A DNA stretch of 54,880 nucleotides from Pseudomonadota bacterium (GTDB lineage Bacteria; Bdellovibrionota_C; UBA2361; SZUA-149). The stretch lies in contig JAKPSH010000087.1 of NCBI GenBank assembly GCA_029555385.1, forward strand, positions 1 through 54,880, read 5' to 3'. A program made the position numbers and the translations under genes. Below are positions 31,038 through 41,567 of the stretch, one piece after another; positions within the stretch are counted from its first letter, which is position 1, and every line of letters starts with the position of its first letter. The notes under the pieces were generated by a model that worked only from the letters and a program-made list of their open reading frames with translations, did not search any database and had not been told where the DNA came from.

Positions 31038-34000
31038 ATGATTGAACGTATCATCGAGTATTGTGCGCGGAACATCTTCATTGTGCTGGTCTTTACCGGA
31101 GTGGGGATCGCCGGTGGGATATATGCGCTGCGTAATATCCGCCTGGATGCCATCCCCGATCTTTCCGATACGCAGGTAATTGTTTATTCACGCTGGGACC
31201 GCAGTCCCGATATTATCGAAGATCAGGTTACCTATCCGATTGTGTCCGCTCTGCTGGGAGCACCGAAAGTCAAGGCTGTGCGCGGCTTTTCAGATTTCGG
31301 GTTTTCCTATGTGTATATTATTTTCCAGGACGGCACGGACATCTACTGGGCCAGAAGCCGTACTTTGGAGTACTTGAGCAAGATTCTGCCGCAGCTTCCC
31401 GATGGAGTAAGGACAGAGCTCGGACCCGACGCGACGGGGCTGGGCTGGGTCTATCAATATGCGTTGGTGGATAAGAGCGGAAAGCGCGGACTTGACGAGC
31501 TGCGCAGCTTTCAAGACTGGTATTTGCGCTACTGGCTGCAAAGCGTGCCGGGCGTAGCCGAAGTTGCGTCGGTCGGCGGATTTCAGAAGCAATATCAAGT
31601 CGAAATAGACCCGGCATCGCTGCTTGCGTACAACATCTCTTTGCCCACTGTTATCGAAGCAGTGCGGCGGGGCAACAATGATGTTGGCGGACGTCTGGTC
31701 GAGTTTTCGGGTGCTGAATATATGGTGCGCGGGCGCGGTTACGCGGCATCAGTTCAGGATGTTGAGAATATTGCTGTCGGCGCCGACAAGAGCGGCACGC
31801 CCATTTTGGTCCGGAATCTCGGGCGGGTGGTGTTAGGACCGGAGATTCGTCGCGGTCTTGCCGATCTCGATGGCTTAGGCGATACCGTGGGCGGCATCAT
31901 CGTGATGCGTCACGGAGAGAATGCGCTTAACGTCATCGACCGCGTGAAACAGAAGATTGAGGAAATCAAGCCATCACTTCCAGAAGGCACGGAGATCGTT
32001 ACCGCTTACGATCGTTCCGGGCTTATCCGGGAGTCGATTGCCACGCTTACTCACGAACTCGTCTTTGCGCTGATTATTGTCAGCCTCATGATCCTCATTT
32101 TCCTTTGGCATATACCTTCGGCCATCGTGCCGATCATCACCATCCCTATCTCGGTGCTGCTTGCGTTTATTCCGATGTATCTGCTCGGCATCACTTCGAA
32201 CATTATGTCTCTTGCGGGGATTGCCATTTCCATCGGTGTGCTCGTTGACGGCGCTATTGTCGAGGTGGAAAACGCTTACAAAAAGACGCAGCTCTGGATT
32301 GAGAACGGACGGCAAGGGGACTTTCATGAAGTGCGTCTCAGTGCGTTGAAGGAGGTGGGGCCCTCGGTGTTTTTCTCTTTGCTCGTCATCGCCGTGGCGT
32401 TTATGCCGATATTCGCCCTGGAAGACCAAGAGGGGAGGCTGTTCAAACCGCTCGCCTACACCAAAAACCTGACGATGGCCATTGCGGCGATACTGGCAGT
32501 TACTCTTGACCCGGCAGTGCGCATGTTGTTTGCGCGTGTTGACTTCTTTTCTTTTCGCCCCCGTATCGTCAGTTGGCTTGCCAACCGCGTATTGGTCGGC
32601 ACGTATTATCCGGAAGAGCAGCATCCGATATCACGGGCTTTGTTCTGGGTCTACGAACGGCCATGCCGCTTTGTGATCCGCTATCGCAAGTGCACAATTG
32701 CCGCAGCTTTGCTGGTCATGCTCAGTGCCGTCCCCGTCTATCAACGCCTGGGGACAGAGTTTATGCCGCCGCTTTGGGAAGGTGATTTGCTTTACATGCC
32801 GACAACTCTTCCCGGCATTTCTGTTACCGAGGCGCAGAAGCTGATGCAAAGCATGGATCAGGTTTTGCGCGGTGTTCCAGAAGTTGAGCGGGTCTTTGGC
32901 AAGTCGGGGCGTGCGGAAAGTTCGACAGATCCGGCGCCGTTTTCGATGATGGAGACGACGATTATGCTTAAACCGCGCGCTGAGTGGCGGACCAAAGCGC
33001 GCTTTTACTCAGAGTGGCCGGAGATTGTGCAGAAACCGCTGCGCTGGGCGTTGCCGGATCGCCTCAGCAAGGAAGAGCTTGTGGAAGACCTAAACCGGCG
33101 CATGCAATTCCCCGGCGTGACCAATGCCTGGACCATGCCGATCAAAGCGCGCATTGACATGCTGTCAACCGGGGTGCGCACTCCGATCGGCATCAAAGTT
33201 TTCGGTGCCGATGTGCGCAAGATTGAAGAAATTGGTGCGGCCATCGAGAGAATCCTCAAGGATCTGCCGGGGACGCGCAGTGTTTACGCTGAGCGCACCG
33301 CCGGCGGATATTTTCTTGATTTTGAACTTAAGCGGGAGAACCTTGCGCGTTACGGAATCAGCATCGAGGAGGCGCAGATGGTGATCATGTCGGCTGTCGG
33401 CGGGGAAAACGTGACAACGACTATCGAAGGCCGGGAGCGTTACCCGGTTAATGTCCGTTATGCCCGGGAGCTGCGCGACGACTTGTCCGAACTGGGCCGG
33501 GTGCTGGTGCCGGCGATGTCTGGTGCGCAAGTGCCGCTTGCTGAGATCGCTGAACTGCGCATCGTCAGCGGTCCGGCAATGCTGCGCAATGAGAATGGCA
33601 TGCTTGCAGGCTACGTATATGTCGACATTAGCGGGCGCGATCTCGGCAGCTATGTTAACGAGGCCAAGGCTGCCGTCGCCAGTGCGTTGAAATTGCCGCC
33701 GGGATATGCCCTGCAATGGAGCGGGCAGTACGAGAACATGATTCGCGTCAGAGAACGGCTCATTGTTGTTGTGCCGCTGACGTTCTTCTTGATTTTTGTC
33801 ATTCTCTATATGAACACCAAATCAGCGGCGAAGGCGCTGATCGTGCTGCTTTCCGTGCCGTTTTCGGCAGTTGGCGCAGTGTGGGCGCTGTATTTGCTTG
33901 ATTATAATGTGTCAATCGCGGTGTGGGTCGGTATCATCGCGCTGATGGGTCTTGATGCAGAGACTGGCGTATTTATGCTGCTCTTTCTCGACTTGTCCTA

Positions 34001-34328
34001 CTATGAGCGGGTCAGACAAGGGAAGATGCGCACTTTCTCGGATCTGACCGAAGCGATCGTTTATGGAGCGGTCAAGCGCATTCGGCCCAAGCTGATGACT
34101 GTGGGCACATCGTTTATCGGCCTAATGCCGATCATGCTGTCGTCGGGGACAGGGGCGGACATGATGAAACGCGTGGCAGCGCCGCTTGCCGGCGGGCTGA
34201 TTACAAGTTTCATTCTGGAGCTGCTGGTCTATCCAGCAATCTATGCCATTTGGAAGTGGCGTTTCGAGATGAAGCGCGGAGAAGTCGATGTCGCCGAGCT
34301 GGGGATTCCTCAACTAAGAGGGCACTGA
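31038..34328 (+). CDS. cusA: Cu(I)/Ag(I) RND efflux pump
   Basis: A 1096-residue inner-membrane proton/metal antiporter of the heavy-metal-efflux RND family, with normal length and twelve expected helices. The proton-relay helix carries Asp404 and the acidic residue in VLVDGAIVEVENAYKK. The three methionines that bind copper in CusA have counterparts: Met587 (LLYMPTTLPGIS), Met638 (MMETTIMLKP) and Met708 (RIDMLSTGVRTPIGIKV). This argues for Cu(I)/Ag(I) rather than Zn/Co/Cd. It lies between adaptor and channel genes, with gaps of 24 and 2 bases. The C-terminus is short and shows no extra domain. Confidence 0.94.
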   Translation: MIERIIEYCARNIFIVLVFTGVGIAGGIYALRNIRLDAIPDLSDTQVIVYSRWDRSPDIIEDQVTYPIVSALLGAPKVKAVRGFSDFGFSYVYIIFQDGTDIYWARSRTLEYLSKILPQLPDGVRTELGPDATGLGWVYQYALVDKSGKRGLDELRSFQDWYLRYWLQSVPGVAEVASVGGFQKQYQVEIDPASLLAYNISLPTVIEAVRRGNNDVGGRLVEFSGAEYMVRGRGYAASVQDVENIAVGADKSGTPILVRNLGRVVLGPEIRRGLADLDGLGDTVGGIIVMRHGENALNVIDRVKQKIEEIKPSLPEGTEIVTAYDRSGLIRESIATLTHELVFALIIVSLMILIFLWHIPSAIVPIITIPISVLLAFIPMYLLGITSNIMSLAGIAISIGVLVDGAIVEVENAYKKTQLWIENGRQGDFHEVRLSALKEVGPSVFFSLLVIAVAFMPIFALEDQEGRLFKPLAYTKNLTMAIAAILAVTLDPAVRMLFARVDFFSFRPRIVSWLANRVLVGTYYPEEQHPISRALFWVYERPCRFVIRYRKCTIAAALLVMLSAVPVYQRLGTEFMPPLWEGDLLYMPTTLPGISVTEAQKLMQSMDQVLRGVPEVERVFGKSGRAESSTDPAPFSMMETTIMLKPRAEWRTKARFYSEWPEIVQKPLRWALPDRLSKEELVEDLNRRMQFPGVTNAWTMPIKARIDMLSTGVRTPIGIKVFGADVRKIEEIGAAIERILKDLPGTRSVYAERTAGGYFLDFELKRENLARYGISIEEAQMVIMSAVGGENVTTTIEGRERYPVNVRYARELRDDLSELGRVLVPAMSGAQVPLAEIAELRIVSGPAMLRNENGMLAGYVYVDISGRDLGSYVNEAKAAVASALKLPPGYALQWSGQYENMIRVRERLIVVVPLTFFLIFVILYMNTKSAAKALIVLLSVPFSAVGAVWALYLLDYNVSIAVWVGIIALMGLDAETGVFMLLFLDLSYYERVRQGKMRTFSDLTEAIVYGAVKRIRPKLMTVGTSFIGLMPIMLSSGTGADMMKRVAAPLAGGLITSFILELLVYPAIYAIWKWRFEMKRGEVDVAELGIPQLRGH

Positions 34329-34330
34329 AC

Positions 34331-35671
34331 GTGACTTGCTTTTTTAAGAGATTGTTGGTGCGCCTGTTAGCGGCCGCAGCGGCCGCAGCGATGTCGGCGT
34401 GTGCACTTCATCCGCCAGGTGAGTTTGAGGAGCGCGCGCGGGCCACAGAAGAACTGCAGAATGTTTCCGCGGGCAGGGGGGATTTCGAATTGCCAGAGCA
34501 GGCCCGTGTGGATGATTACCTGCGTTTTGCATTTTATAACAACGCGGAACTCAAAGCGCTTTACTGGCAGTGGCGCGCGGCAATTGAAGAAATTCCGCAA
34601 GCGGCAAGCCCGCCAAACCCGGCCCTCAGTTTTGACTATATGTTCAGCGCAGCGAACATGAAAGCTTGGGACCGCACAACTACCGAAGTAATGAACGATC
34701 CGATGGACAGTCTGCAAATCCCCAGCAAGCTCCAAGCTGCCGGGAAGCAGGCGCTGGAGAGAGCTCGTGCTGCCGGAGCGCGTTTCCGGGGGGCGAAGTT
34801 TATGCTGCAAGCCCGCGTGCTCTCGGCGTACGCCGGCCTGGCGCTTCTTGCGGAGTCAATTCGCATTGGTGAGGAGAGTATCGCGCTCTTGCGCCTGATA
34901 CTGAGCCAAGCAAGCGCCCAGGTGCAGAGCGGGCTTTCTCTGCAGCAGGACATGCTGAAAGCACAGACTGAACTGGACTTAGCAGTTAACGAATTGGAGA
35001 ATCTCAGATCGACGGTGCTGCCGAAAAGCGCGGAGTTCAATGCGCTGCTGGGTCGTGACGCTGATGCGCCGGTTGTTTTGCCGGAAGAGATCCCGCCGCT
35101 GCGACCGCTCGTGCTTAGTGATGCCGAGATAGTCAGAATTGGCGCTGAGCGAAGCCCCGAACTTGCGGCGCTTTCTCACGAAGTGTCCGCAGGCAAGGCG
35201 GCATTTAGTCTCGCCCGGCAGGCCTATATACCGGACTTTGGGTTATCATTCGGTTTCAGCGGTTCGGTGTCGCAAGCACTCGGTGGTATGGTGACAGTGC
35301 CGCTCAGATTAGAAGCGATTCGTGCGGGGATTGAACAGGCGCGGGCGGGAATTAATGCGGCGGAGGCTTTGCGCGAGCAATATGCACGGGACCTGAAGGC
35401 GAGTTTTGTGCTTAATCTTGCCGTGGTGCGCAATGACGATCGGCAAATCGCGCTTTTCGACTATACGATCATCCCGCGGGCCCGCCAGACTGTGGAGATG
35501 GCGCAAGCAGCATATGCCGCAGACCGTGCTGATTTCGGGGAGTTGCTTGCGGCGCAGCGCATGGTGATTGAAAGCAGGCTCGCTGCGGCGCAGTTAAAGA
35601 CCCAGCGCGAGATAGCACTTGCCGCGCTTGAGGCGTACGCCGCCGTGGATTTCGAGACGCTGCAGCGCTGA
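34331..35671 (+). CDS. cusC: TolC-type outer-membrane efflux lipoprotein
   Basis: Outer-membrane exit duct for the Cus-type pump, 446 residues. I chose the GTG at 34331, two bases after the pump stop with aagaggg upstream; the longer frame overlapping cusA would bury the signal peptide. An Ala-rich signal segment ends in the lipobox MSAC (Cys24). Two OEP repeats follow, each with long amphipathic helices: about 60-230 (AELKALYWQWRAAIEEIPQ, SLQQDMLKAQTELDLAVNEL) and about 260-440 (QARAGINAAEALREQYARDL). It is the last gene of the operon and is convergent with the polyamine genes. Confidence 0.88.
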   Translation: MTCFFKRLLVRLLAAAAAAAMSACALHPPGEFEERARATEELQNVSAGRGDFELPEQARVDDYLRFAFYNNAELKALYWQWRAAIEEIPQAASPPNPALSFDYMFSAANMKAWDRTTTEVMNDPMDSLQIPSKLQAAGKQALERARAAGARFRGAKFMLQARVLSAYAGLALLAESIRIGEESIALLRLILSQASAQVQSGLSLQQDMLKAQTELDLAVNELENLRSTVLPKSAEFNALLGRDADAPVVLPEEIPPLRPLVLSDAEIVRIGAERSPELAALSHEVSAGKAAFSLARQAYIPDFGLSFGFSGSVSQALGGMVTVPLRLEAIRAGIEQARAGINAAEALREQYARDLKASFVLNLAVVRNDDRQIALFDYTIIPRARQTVEMAQAAYAADRADFGELLAAQRMVIESRLAAAQLKTQREIALAALEAYAAVDFETLQR

Positions 35672-35748
35672 CGCTCCAGTTATGCTCGTTGTATCGAGTT
35701 TTTTCTTCTTCCGGATTTATCGGTTAGGCAAGAGGTGATTCGTCAAGG

Positions 35749-36906
35749 TCATTTCTTGACATGGAGAATCTTTGCTCCATCGAAGCCGTTGAATTTTGTT
35801 GAGGATGCCGTGCTGTACGCCCCGATATCTTCGGTGTAGAGATAGTCACCCACGTCGAGATTCCAGGGAAGTTCGACGGAGAGCGATATTTTGTCGAAGC
35901 TGTCGCAGGTGGGTCCAACTACGGCGCAAATCTCAGACTCCCCGGTCTTGAAGGCGTGGAAGTTGGGAATCCAATGATCGTATACCACCCCGGAAAATGT
36001 GTGATAGACACCGTCATTGATATGGTAGAATACCTTGCCGTCTCTGCGGGCCTTGCCGATAATCTCAGTGACAAGAGTGGCGGCTGTAGCCACCATGAAT
36101 CGTCCCGGTTCGGCAATGACTTCGACGTCCTCGGCGAAAAGCCGTGTCAGTTCGGCATTCAGAATCACACTCAGCTTTTCAAACTGCCCGGTCTGCGTAT
36201 CGTAGGGGACCGGAAAGCCGCCGCCAATATCGATAAGGTTTAGAGGGTAACCTTTCTTCCGTGCCGTGTTGAAAATTGTTGCCGCAATATCGAGCGCCGC
36301 TGTGTAATTGTCGAAGTTCGTGCATTGACTGCCCACATGGAAACTGAGCCCTTCGACCTTCAGTCCCATGTCAAATGCTTGTTCGATCAATTGCTGGGCA
36401 TCGCCGGGTTCCGCCCCGAACTTTGAGCTCATTTCAACTTGCGAACCCGTGTCCGGAACCTTGAGCCGCAGCACCAATCCTGCCGTATCGCAGTGGCGCT
36501 TAAGTTTGATGAGCTCTGCATTATTGTCGTAGGTCACCAGCGGTTTGTACTGTTTGATCTTCTCCAGTGTTGCCCGGTCCTTAATCGTGTTGGAGAAGAT
36601 AATCTTGTCCCAGATGAAGTGCTTTTTCTCCTTTCGCTCAAAGTGTTTGACGTACTGATAGACCTGCATGAACTCGTTGTAAGAAGCGACGTCAAAGCTC
36701 GCCCCTTCTTTGAACAACGTTTCGATGATCTCCGGCTGTGAGTTGGCCTTTACCGCATAGTAGCATTGAACCCGGGGCAGGTGCTCTTTGAATGTCCGGT
36801 AATTCTTTCTGAGCTGGTCGTGGTCAACGATGAGTAAGGGGGAGCCATGCTCCTGTGCCAGTTTTAGCAGCGCTTCTTGTTTGTTCAAGTCGATCTCCCC
36901 TATCAC
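35749..36906 (-). CDS. PLP-dependent ornithine/lysine-type decarboxylase (fold III)
   Basis: Decarboxylates a basic amino acid to a diamine, most likely ornithine to putrescine. The 385-residue protein is the alanine-racemase-fold type: the PLP lysine is Lys53 in YYAVKANSQPE, HVGSQC and IDIGGGFP line the cofactor site, AEPGRF binds phosphate, and GPTCDS carries the catalytic Cys334. The specificity loop cannot be read reliably, so lysine or carboxynorspermidine remain possible, though the family pattern fits ornithine best. The GTG at 36906 has no clear ribosome site; a TTG at 36888 sits well behind ggggag and may be the true start. It follows the deoxyhypusine-synthase-like gene by 21 bases. 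Confidence 0.85.
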   Translation of the reverse strand: MIGEIDLNKQEALLKLAQEHGSPLLIVDHDQLRKNYRTFKEHLPRVQCYYAVKANSQPEIIETLFKEGASFDVASYNEFMQVYQYVKHFERKEKKHFIWDKIIFSNTIKDRATLEKIKQYKPLVTYDNNAELIKLKRHCDTAGLVLRLKVPDTGSQVEMSSKFGAEPGDAQQLIEQAFDMGLKVEGLSFHVGSQCTNFDNYTAALDIAATIFNTARKKGYPLNLIDIGGGFPVPYDTQTGQFEKLSVILNAELTRLFAEDVEVIAEPGRFMVATAATLVTEIIGKARRDGKVFYHINDGVYHTFSGVVYDHWIPNFHAFKTGESEICAVVGPTCDSFDKISLSVELPWNLDVGDYLYTEDIGAYSTASSTKFNGFDGAKILHVKK

Positions 36907-36927
36907 AGTTCTGCACGCAGACGCCGA

Positions 36928-38112
36928 TCAGGCTGACAACTTTGTCATCATGGTTCGCAGCTCTTCGACCTCAGTGTTGTTTTCGAGATACGATTCAATC
37001 AATCTCTTGCGCAGTTCATCGCCGCGATCGTAGAGGCGTTTCAACTTTTTGGGCGCGGTCGTGTGCCGCACGTATGCTGCGAGCAGCGGGAAGGCGACGG
37101 TCACATCAATGTAGGCCGTTACGGTTTCTTCCAATTTAGCGGGGTCGATTTTGCCCCAGCTCGCTGCTTCGCTTGGCGGGGCGCCGGAAAGCCCGCCGGT
37201 GTCGGGGCGCGCATCCGTGATGTTGATATCGTAGTCTTGTCCGGCCTCGGGGATCATCAGCACTTCTTGAATCTGCGGCTCCGTCTGCAGCATGAAATTC
37301 TTCGGGCTGCCGCCGCCGATGAGCAGCACGGCGGTCTTCCCCTTTTCGTATCTTTTGGCATTGAGGATAATCGCCGTTGAATCGTTTACATCAAGGCTGG
37401 GATTGATCTTGAGTTTGAAGCTGTTTTGCAGTCCGGACGCCTCAGCCAAAAGCTCTAGACCCGCCACATTCATGCCGATAGTGGAGTCGCCCGGTGAGGA
37501 TGTGAATACCGGTATTCCATTGCGGTATGCTGCCGCCAGCACGCTGACTTCTCCCAAATTGTGCTGCTTTTCGTATTCGTTCAAGACGCGGCCAAGATGG
37601 TAGTAGTACTCTCTCGTTCCCATCTCCTTTTGAAATTCTGGCCGCAGCATGATCTTGCGCAGGATGCGATCTGTCGCCATCAACACATCCTCATAGTCGA
37701 AAAGGATATCGTAAATCCGGGTTACCCCCTTTTCCCGCAAATCGGCATCATCCACGTTATGGCTGCCGCGGAAAAGAGGCATGTCAAAAGCAAAATGCAG
37801 GTCATGGTACATATTCGCCCCGGTGGCGACCATCCAGTCTACGAATCCATGATTCATCAAAGGGATGATCGCGCAAGGTCCGAGACCAGCCGGTGTCAGC
37901 GCCCCCGCAAGACTTAAGCCAATGGTGACATCCTCCTGCGAGTACTTGTCACGCATTAGCTGGCATGCCGCGCGTAGTCTGCCGCCATTGTAAGCATCCA
38001 TATTGTCGATGACACTTACCAGATCGCTTTCCTCAGTCACCGGTTTGGGCAGCACTCGTTTCCCGGATAAATACTTGTGCCGGCCGGGGCAATCTTTCTT
38101 TGCGTGATCCAT
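36928..38112 (-). CDS. Deoxyhypusine-synthase-like aminobutyltransferase
   Basis: Deoxyhypusine synthase transfers the aminobutyl group of spermidine to eIF5A, a protein bacteria lack; bacterial relatives are thought to make polyamines such as homospermidine. The 394-residue protein has family blocks IGLSLAGALTPAGLG (NAD pocket), DWMVATGANMYHDLHF, FTSSPGDSTIGM, the active-site lysine in LIGGGSPKNFML (Lys271) and SGAPPSEAASWGKI near the C-terminus. The ATG at 38112 is preceded by aaggag. Co-transcription with a fold-III decarboxylase supports a diamine-to-polyamine route. The exact product cannot be told from sequence. Confidence 0.85.
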   Translation of the reverse strand: MDHAKKDCPGRHKYLSGKRVLPKPVTEESDLVSVIDNMDAYNGGRLRAACQLMRDKYSQEDVTIGLSLAGALTPAGLGPCAIIPLMNHGFVDWMVATGANMYHDLHFAFDMPLFRGSHNVDDADLREKGVTRIYDILFDYEDVLMATDRILRKIMLRPEFQKEMGTREYYYHLGRVLNEYEKQHNLGEVSVLAAAYRNGIPVFTSSPGDSTIGMNVAGLELLAEASGLQNSFKLKINPSLDVNDSTAIILNAKRYEKGKTAVLLIGGGSPKNFMLQTEPQIQEVLMIPEAGQDYDINITDARPDTGGLSGAPPSEAASWGKIDPAKLEETVTAYIDVTVAFPLLAAYVRHTTAPKKLKRLYDRGDELRKRLIESYLENNTEVEELRTMMTKLSA

Positions 38113-38353
38113 GTTTTCTCCTTGTGCCGCAATATTCTCTGCGGTGATTTCAACGACATCAAATCCGGAGATACGCGTCTGTCCCCGGTTCCGGTAAGCA
38201 AGCCTAAATTAATAACGATGTCAAGAGCTTGATTGTTCCCCGCATCTACGGCGAGTTTTTTGCTGTTCGTGCGCACCTGTAATTAGTTGAAGCAAAATAA
38301 TGATTTTGCCTGGTCGAAGAGGTCTGCGCAAGACGCGGTGCTGGCGCGACAGT

Positions 38354-40267
38354 TCACGCAAGCCTGAACTTGGCTACATTTTGTTTAAGTGAGCGCGTGA
38401 GGTCCGAAAGTTCAGCCACGGCTGAGGCAGTCTCCTCGGTGCTTGCCGTGTTCTGCTGAGTTACGTCATCGACTTGCTTCAGCCCTTGCGCAATTTCTTG
38501 GAAGCCTCGCGATTGTTCCTGAACGCTCGCGGAAAGCTTATTCATTAGTGCGCTGACGCTTTCGATCTTCGCTGCAATTTGATTGAGTCCCTCAACGGTC
38601 ATTTCCGAGACCTGCCGTCCGTGCTCCACCCGGCGCAGCGAAGCTTCAATCTGCTCCGAAGTTTCTTTGGCTGCCTTGGCGCTGCGCTGGGCGAGGTTGC
38701 GCACTTCTTCGGCTACTACAGCAAAGCCCTTGCCATGGCGTCCGGCGCGTGCGGCTTCCACTGCGGCATTCAGCGCGAGCAGATTGGTCTGAAAGGCGAT
38801 ATCGTCAATCACTTTGATCACCCGCACCACATCTTTGCTTGAGGCGTTTATTTCATCCATTGCTTTCTGCATGTCGCGCATCCGTTCCGCGCCTGCTGAG
38901 GCGGCTTGGGCGGCATCGGTGGCGAGCTGGTCAACCTCGGCTGCAATTTGTGCATTCTGGTTTGTTTGTCCGGCAAGCTCCGTCATGGCGCTCGTTACTT
39001 CTTCCAGCGAGGAGGCCTGGCGGGCGGCACCGTCGGAAAGAGACTGCGTCGCGTCGGATATCTCCGCGGTTCCGGTCTCGACTTGCGAGGTGGCGCTGTC
39101 TATTTCGAGCAGCACGTTCTTGAGGGACTCCAGCATGCTGCTGAACGCTGCCGAAAGCGCGTCTTGCGCCTGTAGTGTTCCTTGAAATACTGAAGCGAGT
39201 TGGCCCACTTCATCTGAAGATTCTTTTACCGTTTGGGCGCGTTTTGCTGCGGCGCAAGCCAGCGTGGCTGTCAAGTCACCCGCGGCGACCTGCTGCGCGG
39301 TCTTTGTCTGCTGTTCAGCTCCTGTTTTTATCTCGGCTGCCTGGTAAGAGAGAACAGACAGACGTTTGCTAACACTTCGCGCAAAGACAAAGGAGATGAT
39401 TGCCGCAAATCCGACAATCAAGATTGTGCCGATGATCACGGTTTTTATGAGTTCCACTCCGGCACTGCTTACCGGCATGCCGACAAAAAACATTCCAGCA
39501 ACATGGCCTTTTGCGTGACGAATTGGCCAGTAAGTTGTGATATAATTCCGCCCCAAAATCACGTTTGGCGCGGAGAAAACTTCGCCTCGTCGAAGGACAG
39601 TTTCGATTACTTTGGGATTATCCATTCTTGTACCCGTGGCGCGCTTGCCCTCCTTGATGATGGTGGTGGCGATACGCGTATCATCCTTGAAAATTGTCGC
39701 ATCGGCGCCTGTTTTTTGTTTCAGGCGATCAAGAAACTCGTTATGCGCGAAGTCAATTCCCGCGGTAACGGCTCCCAAAATGTCGCTTCCGGATTTGATA
39801 GGAAATGAGCTGCGGAGCGAAAAATCAACGACAGTTCCTGCTTCGATGCCGGAAAAAGCTTGGCCGGAAAGAGCCTGCGTTACGTTAACTTGACTGGCAA
39901 CGCTGTCGCCCAGCTTTTCGGAGTGTCCACGGGCAAGGACGGTTCCCTGTTTGTCGGAAATGGTAAGCACTCCAAGACCGGACTGCTGAAGGATCTCCTT
40001 GGCCAGTCTCTGCATTGCTGTGGTGTTGTTTGTTTTTGCATAGTCGATGACGTCTGGTCTCGATGCTGTCAGAAACACCACGTCCCGTAGACGTTGGTCG
40101 GTAATGGCAAGTTCATGCTGGAAAGATTCACGAGCACGCTCCAAATTGTGTTCCGCTTCCAAATTTAATGTCTGGTCAACACTATAGTAAGCGGCGTAAG
40201 CAATTAAGATACCGGTCAGCAAGACCAGGACTGCGACAACGAGGAAGAATTTAGTTCCGATTTTCAT
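38354..40267 (-). CDS. Methyl-accepting chemotaxis protein with Cache-type sensor
   Basis: A 637-residue receptor. The first membrane helix is at about 8-29. The periplasmic part (about 30-275) looks like a Cache domain: [21 protein letters not shown], then [37 protein letters not shown] and [22 protein letters not shown]. The second helix is at about 277-300, followed by HAMP. The signalling hairpin contains [20 protein letters not shown]. The cytoplasmic half is closely similar in kind to the receptor at 25788, while the sensor halves are unrelated. Upstream, 40268-40476 is AT-rich and gene-free. Confidence 0.92.
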   Translation of the reverse strand: MKIGTKFFLVVAVLVLLTGILIAYAAYYSVDQTLNLEAEHNLERARESFQHELAITDQRLRDVVFLTASRPDVIDYAKTNNTTAMQRLAKEILQQSGLGVLTISDKQGTVLARGHSEKLGDSVASQVNVTQALSGQAFSGIEAGTVVDFSLRSSFPIKSGSDILGAVTAGIDFAHNEFLDRLKQKTGADATIFKDDTRIATTIIKEGKRATGTRMDNPKVIETVLRRGEVFSAPNVILGRNYITTYWPIRHAKGHVAGMFFVGMPVSSAGVELIKTVIIGTILIVGFAAIISFVFARSVSKRLSVLSYQAAEIKTGAEQQTKTAQQVAAGDLTATLACAAAKRAQTVKESSDEVGQLASVFQGTLQAQDALSAAFSSMLESLKNVLLEIDSATSQVETGTAEISDATQSLSDGAARQASSLEEVTSAMTELAGQTNQNAQIAAEVDQLATDAAQAASAGAERMRDMQKAMDEINASSKDVVRVIKVIDDIAFQTNLLALNAAVEAARAGRHGKGFAVVAEEVRNLAQRSAKAAKETSEQIEASLRRVEHGRQVSEMTVEGLNQIAAKIESVSALMNKLSASVQEQSRGFQEIAQGLKQVDDVTQQNTASTEETASAVAELSDLTRSLKQNVAKFRLA

Positions 40268-40476
40268 GAAAATGCTCCGATCAGAGGCAATACAGAAAAA
40301 AGACCTCGTAGATAAAAAAAGAAGTATTTATGTTGCATAATTCTTTCTTTATGTCACACGCTTCCCCAGATTGATGGCCGCGGTTTCCGGCAAAAAAACT
40401 CAAGTAAAACTGATATTAACCGCCCATTGCCCAGTAAATGTGTGGGTGAGGCGGCACTAAGGGGGCTTGGCAGCTT

Positions 40477-41391
40477 TTAGTCTTTAGATACGGCAGTGAT
40501 CGGTGTTGCGGTGCTTACAGTAGTTCTTTTCGAACATCGAAGCTCGATTAAGGCGTCCGCACCGTCAATCTGGGTCTCTCCTTGGAGAGACAGACTGCTA
40601 AGTTCGCCGTTAGAAAGGCGGGCCGTGCCTTCCAGTGATGATTCTACACTGCCCGGGGAAATGCTTATCGATCCCGAGGCAGCAAAGGTTCCCGACTGAG
40701 TTGATGAGTGGTCATCAACATCATCTAGTTCCGCGGCAGCTTGAAATGTCACTTTGGCGTTATTTGCACAGATATCGTCAATTTCACAAGGATCTGCGTT
40801 TTGAGAGCTGTTTGACGAAATATTCACATTGCTCGGCTGCGGCTGCTCAATGACTACAGAAGCTTCTTCGACAACCACTGACGATTCGGGGGTCCCCGTG
40901 GTTCCGCCCGTTGATTCTGTGCTCTCGCGGTTAATCTCCAGATCGCACACATTCGCGGCGCTGCTCTGCGCAGATACCTGAAGATAAGGCGTAATTACGC
41001 CGACACCTGCGCGATCGCGCGCGACGAGGCGAAACGCCGCGGGAAGACCCGCTTCGATGGTTTCACTTTCCAATAGTCCCTCATCAATTTGGACGGAAGC
41101 CGGGAAACCTAAGAATTCGGATATCTTTACCGGAGCTTGCGCTCCATTGCGGAGCATCCAAAGCTCGGTACGGATCTGATCAGCAGGAGCTTCATTGTCC
41201 GTGCAGTTCCATTTTACAAAGAAAGCAGAGGTGGTATTTCTCGGTACTTCAATTTGACACTGCGGGGGTTCCATGTCGCCTTCGCCCTTAAAACGCTCTT
41301 CCCACCCGCCGAAATTGTGAGTTTGCGCGAAGGCAGTTGAGGCAGCAAGTGCAACAAAAACCGAACCGATTTTCAACATGGTATATTTCAT
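40477..41391 (-). CDS. Secreted protein of unknown function
   Basis: Encodes 304 residues with a signal peptide cleaved after FAQ (about residue 23; a second ATG four codons in is also possible). The mature part starts with a Cys-containing region (QCQIEVPRNTTSAFFVKWNC) that looks like an immunoglobulin/fibronectin-type beta fold with RLVARDRAGVG. Then comes a Ser/Thr/Glu-rich linker, a short DPCEIDDICANN loop that resembles a disulfide or metal loop, and a Ser/Gly-rich C-terminus. Six cysteines in the mature part suggest disulfides. I do not recognise a family. Confidence 0.65.
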   Translation of the reverse strand: MKYTMLKIGSVFVALAASTAFAQTHNFGGWEERFKGEGDMEPPQCQIEVPRNTTSAFFVKWNCTDNEAPADQIRTELWMLRNGAQAPVKISEFLGFPASVQIDEGLLESETIEAGLPAAFRLVARDRAGVGVITPYLQVSAQSSAANVCDLEINRESTESTGGTTGTPESSVVVEEASVVIEQPQPSNVNISSNSSQNADPCEIDDICANNAKVTFQAAAELDDVDDHSSTQSGTFAASGSISISPGSVESSLEGTARLSNGELSSLSLQGETQIDGADALIELRCSKRTTVSTATPITAVSKD

Positions 41392-41567
41392 AAGCTATCG
41401 CCTGACTTGCAGTGGAGTTCCCCGCGGAAATCAACGCCGTTATTACGCATTCTCTCGCGCAAGAATTTTAACTGTTTTGGCCGCTGCCTGGCAAGGCTAT
41501 TTAATACCTCGGTTTTTGCTGCTTGAAACGTCGTTCTTGGTGAGGCTGTGCGGGGAAGGCGTCGGTT

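Noticed and set aside
35690..35712. ctcg-loop-cgag followed by six T after cusC
   Set aside because: A four-base stem is too short to call an intrinsic terminator with confidence, although the T-run is suggestive.
40268..40476. Possible flagellar sigma-28 promoter for the chemotaxis receptor (gccggaaa-like word on the minus strand)
   Set aside because: The matching -35 element and spacing do not fit the consensus well enough.
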